Position numbers and translations under genes: made by a program
In this document: positions 1 through 5,723 of the stretch, piece after piece
Position numbering within the stretch: the first letter of the stretch is position 1
How the letters are laid out: each line of letters begins with the position of its first letter
Source of the DNA: CALJGI01 sp047618115
Lineage (GTDB): Bacteria; Pseudomonadota; Gammaproteobacteria; Pseudomonadales; Halieaceae
Direction: 5' to 3'
Assembly: GCA_047618115.1 (NCBI GenBank)
Contig: JBLHKV010000234.1
Span: 1 to 6,140, forward strand
Length of the DNA stretch: 6,140 nt
The notes under the pieces: model-generated
The model's input: only the letters and a program-made list of their open reading frames with translations
Database searches by the model: none
Told to the model about the DNA's origin: nothing

Positions 1-175
1 TATCGGTGTGGGTGTTGTCCCGCTGGAACACCAGGTTCCATTTTTCCTGCTGACTCAAACAATCGTGGATGGCGTTGGCGGATTCGAGCGACAGCATATC
101 TGGTATGTGGACCAATCCTCGACTTTTGAAGGTTGGGCTCCACATGTCGGCTGAGGCCTGTACACGCAATTTCAT
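1..175 (-). CDS. Partial 2OG-Fe(II) oxygenase-like protein, N-terminal 58 codons
   Basis: This reading frame starts at an ATG at 175-173 and stays open to the window edge, so only the N-terminus is visible. The translation has a short lead of about 15 residues and then a stretch including GLVHIPDMLSLESA, an acidic or polar helix, and WNLVFQRDN. That layout (a 'G-x-V-x-I-x-D-x-L' strand and turn, a helix, then 'W-x-L-x-F') is typical of the start of small bacterial 2OG-Fe(II) oxygenases of the prolyl-4-hydroxylase type. The iron-binding HxD...H and the 2OG-binding Arg would lie outside the window, so catalytic competence cannot be judged. A second in-frame ATG lies ten codons in. No strong Shine-Dalgarno sequence is seen before either. 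The gene is divergent from the TPR-sulfotransferase gene and shares its upstream region, which hints at joint control. The family call rests on fold-pattern recognition only. Confidence 0.5.
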   Translation of the reverse strand, partial: MKLRVQASADMWSPTFKSRGLVHIPDMLSLESANAIHDCLSQQEKWNLVFQRDNTHTD

Positions 176-206
176 CGGTTCTGTTTTCTGTTAAGATTGT
201 GTGAAT

Positions 207-235
207 TTGTTGTCGCCGTTGGCACGCAATATACC
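207..235 (+). promoter_or_regulatory. Candidate sigma70-type promoter for the TPR-sulfotransferase gene
   Basis: A -35-like TTGTTG (207-212) is separated by 17 bases from a -10-like TATACC (230-235). Transcription would begin near 242 and leave a leader of about 30 bases before the ATG at 272. This fits translation starting at 272 better than at the upstream TTG at 197, which would lie before the promoter. The match to consensus is only partial. Confidence 0.3.
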
Positions 236-236
236 A
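228..236 (-). promoter_or_regulatory. Candidate extended -10 promoter for the leftward oxygenase gene
   Basis: Read on the minus strand, 236-228 is TGGTATATT, an extended -10 element (TGn followed by TATATT). No good -35 is seen 17 bases upstream, which extended -10 promoters often tolerate. Transcription would start near 221 and give a leader of about 45 bases before the ATG at 175. It overlaps the opposing candidate -10, so the two promoters might compete. Confidence 0.3.
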
Positions 237-271
237 TACGGTTTGCCGCCATAAAATCAGGATGCCCCCAG

Positions 272-2125
272 ATGCCATTAACAAACCAGCAGTTAGCTGA
301 AGCTGCGCATCGGCGCGGCGATCTCGTTACTGCGAAACAACTTTATGATCATATACTCTCGACCGACGCAGACAATGCAGACGCCTTGTACGGACTGGGC
401 ACCGTAGCACAGCAGGAAAACAACACAGATCGAGCCCTTGAGTTGCTTGGTAGAGCCGCGGTAATGCAGCCCCAGGCCGCCGATGTGGCCTTTAACCATG
501 CCGTTTGTCTGGACCAGGCAAGCGATCGGGACAGCGCAGTCTCGGAAGGTATTCGCGCGGCAGAGTTAGCTGCCAATGATGAGCCCTTTTCCAACATTGT
601 ATGCCGACTATTGCTTAGGCTGGATCAAGCCCCCACCGTGCTTCAGTTTAAACTGAAGCACCAGCATCAACAAACAGAGAGCCATATCATTCGGGCACAG
701 GCTCACGGCTTGCTGGGCGAATGGGACAAGGCTGTATCCTTGCTTCGAGTCTTGAATACTGCACATAGCAATGACCCGAAAATCAGTCGCGAATTATCGG
801 TCGCGGCCGCCAGACTCCGCGACTATCCCCTGGCAATTGACAGTTACCAGCGATATATGAGTCTAATATCGCCAGGCGCGCAAGACTATTTGAGACTCTC
901 CGACCTTTATCTCATTGCCAGAGACGTAAAAAACAGCGCTGAACAATTGGATAAGGCCGGGGTAGCGGGGGCCACCGGGGCGGAGTATTTTGTCCTGCGT
1001 GCCCGCCTTTCGCGTCTGAATGGTGATGACGACGAAGCCAGAGTCTACAGTGAAAAAGCAATTGAATTACAGCCGGGGAATGGCCAGGCGTGGACAATCA
1101 TAATTGAGAGCTCCGATCGTGATGAACTGCCTGAACTGATCAACCGGATCGAACCCGAAGCGCGCATCGAAAATATCAGTGACCTTAACAAAATTCTACT
1201 TCATTTTGCGCTTGCAGATGCTCACCAGAAGCTGGGTCAAAAGCGCGAAGCCTTCGCCTATCTCGACAAGGCTAACGTCCTCCAAAAGGCTGTAATACGC
1301 AATAAAAACGCCAACTACAGTATTGAGCAAAGTGAATATCAGGCAATGAGTACGATAAAGCACTTCCCGGAAATTTGTACGCAAGCAGATGTTATTCGAG
1401 AACAACCAACTCTTATCTTTATCGTGGGGATGCCTCGCTCTGGCACAACGTTAGTGGAACGCATCCTGTCACAATTAGAGGATGTAACCGCCGGTAGAGA
1501 AACCGAAACTCTCGGTTTTCTCGCAACCCAATATCAGCTTGATGTAAATAGTGGGAATTTGCCGCTACCCTCAAATATGACCCCGGAACAGTGGACTACC
1601 ATAGCAAGGCGATATTTTGAAAGAACCCCAGCGGCGCAAAAATATCTGACAGAAAAACTGCCCCATAATTTTAATCATGTCGGCATGATCCTCTCGCTCT
1701 TTCCAGAAGCAAAGGTTATTCAAATGAGGCGTGATCCACGAGATGTATGCCTGTCTATTTACTCCCATCCCTTTCATGACGGTCATCCCTACGCCTGTGA
1801 TTTTGACTCTCTGGCACATGCTTATAAGCTCTGCTCGACACTAATGGATCACTGGTCACAGATGGCTCCAGACCGAGTCATGGATGTATCATACGAGCAG
1901 CTAGCCGCCAACCCGGCTTCTGAGAGCCGAAATATTGTCCAGTTTTGTGAGCTTGAGTGGAATGACCGATGCCTGTCATTTCACAACGACTCCAGCGCCA
2001 GCTTCACGTTCAGTGAAAAGCAGGTTCGGGAGGCCATCAGTGCAAAACGCGTTGGCCGCTGGAAACAATTCGAGGAGGAGCTGCAGGATATGATATCCGC
2101 ACTGGAGCGACACGGGGTTCTTTGA
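272..2125 (+). CDS. TPR-containing sulfotransferase (Sulfotransfer_3-like)
   Basis: Predicted 617-residue cytoplasmic enzyme that would transfer sulfate from PAPS to an unknown acceptor. Residues about 3-104 form three TPR-like helix pairs, and further TPR-like helices continue to about 350. The sulfotransferase domain follows: the PAPS 5'-phosphosulfate loop IVGMPRSGTT at 384-393, then GRETET at 408-413, EKLPHNF from 461 with Lys462, and the 3'-phosphate-binding segment MRRDPRDVCLSIY from 485. The C-terminus has VGRWKQF near 594, a usual ending of this family. The order PRSGTT, then Glu before Thr, then Lys, then RD resembles tyrosylprotein sulfotransferases, so Glu410 is a candidate catalytic base; this alignment was made by eye. 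The start at 272 is preferred because AGGA lies 9 bases upstream and the TPRs begin at once; a TTG at 197 would add 25 residues unlike a TPR. No signal peptide or membrane segment is seen. The gene converges on the TPR/TonB-C gene. The acceptor could also be a glycan or small molecule. Confidence 0.88.
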   Translation: MPLTNQQLAEAAHRRGDLVTAKQLYDHILSTDADNADALYGLGTVAQQENNTDRALELLGRAAVMQPQAADVAFNHAVCLDQASDRDSAVSEGIRAAELAANDEPFSNIVCRLLLRLDQAPTVLQFKLKHQHQQTESHIIRAQAHGLLGEWDKAVSLLRVLNTAHSNDPKISRELSVAAARLRDYPLAIDSYQRYMSLISPGAQDYLRLSDLYLIARDVKNSAEQLDKAGVAGATGAEYFVLRARLSRLNGDDDEARVYSEKAIELQPGNGQAWTIIIESSDRDELPELINRIEPEARIENISDLNKILLHFALADAHQKLGQKREAFAYLDKANVLQKAVIRNKNANYSIEQSEYQAMSTIKHFPEICTQADVIREQPTLIFIVGMPRSGTTLVERILSQLEDVTAGRETETLGFLATQYQLDVNSGNLPLPSNMTPEQWTTIARRYFERTPAAQKYLTEKLPHNFNHVGMILSLFPEAKVIQMRRDPRDVCLSIYSHPFHDGHPYACDFDSLAHAYKLCSTLMDHWSQMAPDRVMDVSYEQLAANPASESRNIVQFCELEWNDRCLSFHNDSSASFTFSEKQVREAISAKRVGRWKQFEEELQDMISALERHGVL

Positions 2126-2176
2126 CCCCACATGTCTTTTCATTCATCTTTTACATTTTCTGGGAGAGGTGGCACG

Positions 2177-3514
2177 CTAGTTGTCGCTATACTCAAAGAA
2201 CTTGACGATCTGCGAGTCGACCGGCTTGCCATCGACGAATCGCGGCCGGTAGCGGGTCGAGCTCAATTCTCTCAGCGTTTTATGTAACATAGAACTTTTC
2301 TTTGGTGGTTGTGACTCAACCACTTCCAGCTTACTGGCTCGGCCCTCTGAACTAATGTGAAGGAGAATCGTGGCCCATTCAAGCGCCGCGCCATCTGCAG
2401 GTTGGGCTGGGCTGCCGAACCCCAAGTCCGTATTCGGATTGACCAACGCGGATAGGCTGGCTGGTTCATCAAAAATTTCTTTCAGTTTTTGTTCTCCACC
2501 CACCATGATCGAGAGTTCGCTCCATGCCTGCCCATAGGCATCATAGGCGTCCCTGTGCCTGTTGTTCCACAGTAACCAGTTACCCAGGTCCACGGATATT
2601 TTGGCGACAGCAACAAGGGAGCTCGCCGGATTTTTCAAGTGGATTTCACGCAGCGCGGCCAGTGTCGCCTTGCCCTGTTTGAAGCTCATCCGCCGCAGAA
2701 AGCCCCTGCGTACCCGGTAATCATGGCCATTATCTTCTCCCGCGGTAGAGGCCAGGGTCGGCTTACCCACAGCAGCCTGCATGGGTCGTATTGAAAGCAG
2801 GTATTGGGCGGCGAGCAACCCGCGCAGTGGCGGCACCAATTTGAGCGAATATTCCTCTTCCGTTGCAGCCAGTAAGCGGATGACATCCTTATACGTGTCG
2901 TGCATCTCCAGCAGTCGTGAGTTAGGCGTCCTGCCCAGACCAATCAAATAGGTGACACGCTGCCACTCGGCATATTTCATCATGGCCTGAGCCGTTTGGA
3001 GCGGGCTACTATCTTTGTGGCTGATGGCAATGCGATACAAGTAAGAGTGCCGCTTATCCGCCTTGTCTACTTCACCCTGTGCCAGGTAGATCTCAATCAA
3101 GCGCTCCGTGACCGGCACCTGTTCCGGGCTATTGAGCCCTCCATTGATACGGGATACGTGAATAGCACGCTTGAACAACTCAATGGCCTGCGGATAATCT
3201 TCGAATCGGGCATACAGTGCTCCCAGACCCTCTAGCTGCTGCGAGAGTTCATCCGCGTAGGGACCCTTGCTCGCTTCCAGATTGGAAATTTCAGCCAGAA
3301 ACCTGGCCGCTTCGGCTTCGAGTACCCTCGGAGATTCATCGGGCCCAGACCTCTCGGCCTGCAACGTTGCCAATGTTGGATCTGCTGGTGTGGCGCTCTC
3401 AGTACCAGGCTTCACGATCGCCGGGTAAACTGCCTGTGAAACAGCGGCATCGGCGCTGGCGACAAGAGCCAACACCTGCACGAGTGCTACGGTCAAACCA
3501 GCAGAGATATTCAC
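2177..3514 (-). CDS. Exported TPR protein with C-terminal TonB-like domain
   Basis: 445-residue protein with an N-terminal signal peptide: a hydrophobic stretch at about 5-20 is followed by ADA-A, a plausible signal peptidase I site after residue 23. Residues 24-70 look like a flexible linker. Degenerate TPR helix pairs appear at about 94-127, 133-165 and 304-337. The last 70 residues (376-445) resemble the TonB C-terminal fold: a strand with ISSEGRASKLEVVES, a helix, then RYRPRFVDGKPVDS and a final strand. In TonB this domain contacts TonB-box receptors. A classical TonB anchor plus long Pro-rich spacer is absent, so this is probably a periplasmic adaptor or a receptor-linked accessory protein rather than a standard energy transducer. 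The start is GTG at 3514; an in-frame TGA seven codons upstream rules out a longer form except from CTG. The ribosome-binding site is weak (CGGA about 7 bases upstream). The stop TAG lies 51 bases from the convergent sulfotransferase stop. It may be the last gene of the leftward unit or have its own promoter. Confidence 0.75.
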   Translation of the reverse strand: MNISAGLTVALVQVLALVASADAAVSQAVYPAIVKPGTESATPADPTLATLQAERSGPDESPRVLEAEAARFLAEISNLEASKGPYADELSQQLEGLGALYARFEDYPQAIELFKRAIHVSRINGGLNSPEQVPVTERLIEIYLAQGEVDKADKRHSYLYRIAISHKDSSPLQTAQAMMKYAEWQRVTYLIGLGRTPNSRLLEMHDTYKDVIRLLAATEEEYSLKLVPPLRGLLAAQYLLSIRPMQAAVGKPTLASTAGEDNGHDYRVRRGFLRRMSFKQGKATLAALREIHLKNPASSLVAVAKISVDLGNWLLWNNRHRDAYDAYGQAWSELSIMVGGEQKLKEIFDEPASLSALVNPNTDLGFGSPAQPADGAALEWATILLHISSEGRASKLEVVESQPPKKSSMLHKTLRELSSTRYRPRFVDGKPVDSQIVKFFEYSDN

Positions 3515-3623
3515 CTGTTTATCCGGCGCCAGCTGTCAGATAGACGCTGCACCCCAAACGAAATCCGACCAGCAATCAAAGAACTTGTGCCCCCTTGCAA
3601 TTTGTTCCACCTCTTGTAAAACG

Positions 3624-3629
3624 AATATA
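3624..3629 (-). promoter_or_regulatory. Possible -10 element upstream of the TPR/TonB-C gene
   Basis: The minus strand reads TATATT here, about 110 bases before the GTG start at 3514. No -35 match is present at 17-18 bases upstream; the palindrome at 3649-3658 lies there instead, as might be expected of a regulator-dependent promoter. The evidence is weak. Confidence 0.2.
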
Positions 3630-3648
3630 GCGAGAAATCCCTCCCCCC

Positions 3649-3658
3649 TGTGTACACA
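3649..3658. promoter_or_regulatory. 10-base palindrome TGTGTACACA, possible operator
   Basis: A perfect 10-base palindrome lies in the 198-base gap between the TPR-beta-hydroxylase and TPR/TonB-C genes. It sits just upstream of a candidate TATATT -10 element, and a G-rich run on the minus strand lies between them. A dimeric regulator could bind here, but a palindrome of this length is not rare by chance and no known operator was recognised. Confidence 0.2.
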
Positions 3659-3707
3659 TTTTTAGCACACAGCAACATCCGGAGACACCTTATTGATCGA
3701 TTTATGA

Positions 3708-3769
3708 TCTTTTCAGGCCAGCGTTGAAACATCCCGCGCAGCCAACCAGTTGTGCCTGGCCTGAAAAGA
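3708..3769. repeat. Perfect 14-base inverted repeat spanning a gene's stop codon
   Basis: TCTTTTCAGGCCAG at 3708-3721 is the exact reverse complement of CTGGCCTGAAAAGA at 3756-3769, with a 34-base spacer. The left arm contains the TGA stop of the TPR-beta-hydroxylase gene (3713-3715); the right arm encodes part of its C-terminal SFQARH segment. In the leftward mRNA this would make a 14-bp stem with a 34-base loop. No U-run follows the stem, so it is not a typical intrinsic terminator. It may stabilise the 3' end, partly terminate transcription, or limit read-through into the next gene. Confidence 0.75.
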
Positions 3770-4882
3770 ACGTTTCACCGCCGCTCGCTCTGCATCGGAA
3801 AGATCGGGGTGCCAAACAGAAAAAATCAAAACTACGCGCTCATCAGTACTGTTGTTAATGGCCTCGTGGAGAAAAGTGTCGTCAAATAAGTACACTTCGC
3901 CCTCCTGCCAAAAATGCTTTTTGCCCTTTACAATAATCCAGCAGTTTTCTGGAACATTTATCGGTAAGTGCACTGTCAGGCTGTGATTTGAAAGACCGTA
4001 ATGGGGTTTTATGTGCTGCCCAGCCTTGAGTATGGAAAAAAAGACCTCCGAGGGCCACTCAAACAACCCATAGAGCGGTATCTGGGAAAGTGCTGACAAT
4101 GTCTTTGGGAAATACTGCGCAATACTTTCATCGCGTTCGCCGTCTTTGAACAAATCCAGAGCCGTCCAATCCAGGGAATCAACCAGCGATCCAAACCCCG
4201 CCTCTGCTACTGTCTCTGCCGGCAAATAGGGCCTTCCTTGTTCAGCTACACGGGGTAACGCTGCCAGAAACTCATCTCGAATATCTTCAGCCACCGCCTC
4301 CAGCGGCTTGACCCAAGACAGGCTATCAACCTCAACAACCGGGGACAGGCCCCGGATATAAAACATTTGGGGCATCTGCTCGGATTCGGAAAAACGAAAG
4401 ACCTGGTCGTGGCTGCGAGTCCATATGGCATCCGCAATTCGTTGGTTGCCCGCGTCGACACCCACTGCACGACGATGTAAACCAGATAAATGCGTACGTA
4501 AGGCGCGGTCTCCCGCTTCAAAACGTATCCGGGTTTGAGGAGATTGTGTCCCTCTATCTCCCGGTGCCAAGGTCAACTCGACAATATCTGTACCCAGGGA
4601 GTACAAGGACAAGGCCTCGGCGGTACGTCCGAGCTGTTCATACCAGTATCCAGCATAAAAATAAGCCAGGGGGTTACCGGGAGAGCACTCGAGACAGTTT
4701 AGATGAGCAGCCGTCGCGTTTTCCGTACTGCCAATCTGTTCTTCAACCACCGACAGTCGATGCCAGATTTCTGCATCCTGTGGCCTTTCAACCGAAAGAT
4801 CGCGAAGCAGCTGCAAGCCCTGCTGATTATTTCCCGCGGCAAAGGCCTGATCGACCTGCCTCTCCAGCTCACGGTGAACCAT
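3713..4882 (-). CDS. TPR-fused aspartyl/asparaginyl beta-hydroxylase family protein
   Basis: 389-residue protein. Residues about 3-104 form three TPR-like helix pairs. After a linker of about 100 residues comes an aspartyl/asparaginyl beta-hydroxylase domain (Asp_Arg_Hydrox family) ending near 370. Its core is visible: PHYG with His294, then SNHSLTVHLPINVPENC, FWQEGEVYLFDDTF, LHEAIN with His339, and ERVVLIF with Arg349, then WHPDLS..ER. His294 and His339 are the expected two iron ligands and Arg349 the 2OG-binding residue; spacing (45 and 10 residues) closely matches human ASPH, where the His-His ligand pair lacks the usual acidic ligand. The enzyme therefore looks intact and should hydroxylate Asp, Asn or a related side chain using 2OG and oxygen. 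No signal peptide or membrane segment is seen, so it is probably cytoplasmic. The start ATG at 4882 has a GGA 8 bases upstream and lies 4 bases after the SapC stop, so the two genes are likely co-translated. Its 3' end carries a long inverted repeat. The substrate is unknown. Confidence 0.88.
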   Translation of the reverse strand: MVHRELERQVDQAFAAGNNQQGLQLLRDLSVERPQDAEIWHRLSVVEEQIGSTENATAAHLNCLECSPGNPLAYFYAGYWYEQLGRTAEALSLYSLGTDIVELTLAPGDRGTQSPQTRIRFEAGDRALRTHLSGLHRRAVGVDAGNQRIADAIWTRSHDQVFRFSESEQMPQMFYIRGLSPVVEVDSLSWVKPLEAVAEDIRDEFLAALPRVAEQGRPYLPAETVAEAGFGSLVDSLDWTALDLFKDGERDESIAQYFPKTLSALSQIPLYGLFEWPSEVFFSILKAGQHIKPHYGLSNHSLTVHLPINVPENCWIIVKGKKHFWQEGEVYLFDDTFLHEAINNSTDERVVLIFSVWHPDLSDAERAAVKRSFQARHNWLAARDVSTLA

Positions 4883-4886
4883 TTAG

Positions 4887-5660
4887 TTATTCCGGTTGCT
4901 GTATAACCTGGTGGCGCTCAAGCAGCGTATTCCAGTTTTCCAGGGAAAACAGGTGAGCGTATATGAAGGACAGGTAACCCAGTTGGTGCAACTCACACAG
5001 CTGGTCGGGAGCAAGCGCGTCTAACTTCTCCTTATCAACCGCGTAGTAAGTAGCCAGCGGTTTGGCACCATCATCGCTCTGCCGACTAATCTCCTGCATG
5101 GCGAGTAAATCCAGGTCTTTTAGCTTCATTGCAAAGGCGTCTGTGCGTCTGCGCTCCGCCTCGTACTGGCCGCAAAAATCGACCATTGCCTGGGTTTTTG
5201 GCGACAGCTGATCGCCGTCGAAAAACGCATGTTCCGGGCTATCTGAAATAGCGCTGGAGGCGCGATCTATCACAATGGCGAATTTATCGTCGTTACCTGC
5301 GGCCATGGCGAATGGGTGACGTCGCAGGTAAGAGGGAATATAGCTACCCGGCGACCAGTTCCCGTGTTCATCAAGAAAAATATTATCGCTGTCCTGTACC
5401 GATAAAATCGCCATGGGTACGGGATTGTCTTTTCCCGAAAAGACCACCGGATAATGCTTCTGCGCAGAATACATCTCTGCTGCTACCAGCGGGACGTATT
5501 TGGCCGATCGCGCAAACTCAAAGGGCTTGTCCGGTGTAATCATGCCGAGATGAGCATGATTCTCCCGGGTTAGGAGCTCCGGGTGTTGATAGAGAAACAT
5601 GTTACCGCTAGGCATATTCAGTGACACTTTCCCCTTGGCAAACTCCATATTGTCAGACAT
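4887..5660 (-). CDS. SapC family protein
   Basis: 257-residue protein of the SapC family, named after a Campylobacter fetus S-layer-associated gene but found widely in proteobacteria without a proven biochemical role. The hallmark is NWSPGSYIPSYLRRHPF at 101-117, preceded by PVPMAILSV (80-88) and followed by FAIVIDR (127-133). The C-terminal 90 residues are mostly helical and include FCGQYEAERRR and an ending LSFIYAHLFSLENW before the tail. Length is normal for the family, and no signal peptide or membrane helix is seen, so it is probably cytoplasmic. The ATG at 5660 is well supported: AGGA lies 7 bases upstream. The gene abuts the TPR-beta-hydroxylase downstream. From general knowledge, SapC genes in marine gammaproteobacteria and Caulobacter-type bacteria often lie beside TonB-dependent receptors, tryptophan-halogenase-like proteins and JmjC/cupin-like hydroxylases, so pairing with another 2OG oxygenase fits that pattern. 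Confidence 0.9.
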   Translation of the reverse strand: MSDNMEFAKGKVSLNMPSGNMFLYQHPELLTRENHAHLGMITPDKPFEFARSAKYVPLVAAEMYSAQKHYPVVFSGKDNPVPMAILSVQDSDNIFLDEHGNWSPGSYIPSYLRRHPFAMAAGNDDKFAIVIDRASSAISDSPEHAFFDGDQLSPKTQAMVDFCGQYEAERRRTDAFAMKLKDLDLLAMQEISRQSDDGAKPLATYYAVDKEKLDALAPDQLCELHQLGYLSFIYAHLFSLENWNTLLERHQVIQQPE

Positions 5661-5667
5661 TAAAAAT

Positions 5668-5671
5668 TCCT
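5668..5671 (-). promoter_or_regulatory. Ribosome-binding site of the SapC gene
   Basis: The minus strand reads AGGA here, 7 bases before the ATG at 5660. It selects this start over the in-frame Met at residue 5, which has no such site. The surrounding 5661-5690 is strongly AT-rich, which should keep the start region unstructured and might also include a promoter. Confidence 0.65.
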
Positions 5672-5684
5672 GTATTCAATTAAA

Positions 5685-5723
5685 TTAATACGCGATGATA
5701 CCGCCATAACCACAGTGAGACAT
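5685..5723 (-). CDS. Possible 12-codon mini-ORF upstream of SapC
   Basis: Immediately after the TAG of the upstream gene (5726-5724) the next codon is ATG, giving MSHCGYGGIIAY followed by TAA. The arrangement TAG-ATG would allow termination-reinitiation. The mini-ORF ends 24 bases before the SapC start. It could be a leader peptide, a small peptide substrate, or chance; no strong ribosome-binding site precedes it (only AAGAAG in the end of the upstream gene). Confidence 0.15.
   Translation of the reverse strand: MSHCGYGGIIAY

Noticed and set aside
197..271. N-terminal extension of the sulfotransferase from TTG at 197
   Set aside because: The 25 extra residues do not resemble a TPR or a signal peptide, no Shine-Dalgarno sequence precedes the TTG, and the candidate promoter lies downstream of it.
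2126..2176. Bidirectional terminator between the convergent genes
   Set aside because: The gap is pyrimidine-rich on the plus strand, but I found no stable hairpin.
3217..3543. 108-codon plus-strand ORF
   Set aside because: It lies antisense to the exported TPR gene, is rich in Arg and Pro as expected of a shadow frame, and has no recognisable domain.
3585..3650. G-quadruplex in the leader of the TPR/TonB-C gene
   Set aside because: The minus strand has G-runs (GGGGGGAGGG, and later GGGGG), but the fourth run is about 50 bases away, too distant for a convincing quadruplex.
3511..3732. 73-codon minus-strand ORF whose TGA overlaps the GTG start of the TPR/TonB-C gene (GTGA)
   Set aside because: The GTGA overlap looks like translational coupling, but the ORF begins inside the 3' end of the TPR-beta-hydroxylase gene, has no clear ribosome-binding site, and encodes a Cys/Arg/Trp-rich sequence unlike a real protein. 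It is most likely chance.
3708..3769. Intrinsic terminator or integron attC site at the inverted repeat
   Set aside because: Neither side of the stem is followed by a T-run, and the loop is long. The paired R/L box cores expected of attC are absent, and no integrase or cassette array is present.
4546..4956. 136-codon plus-strand ORF
   Set aside because: It is antisense to the well-supported TPR-beta-hydroxylase and SapC genes, with a shadow-frame composition and no domain.
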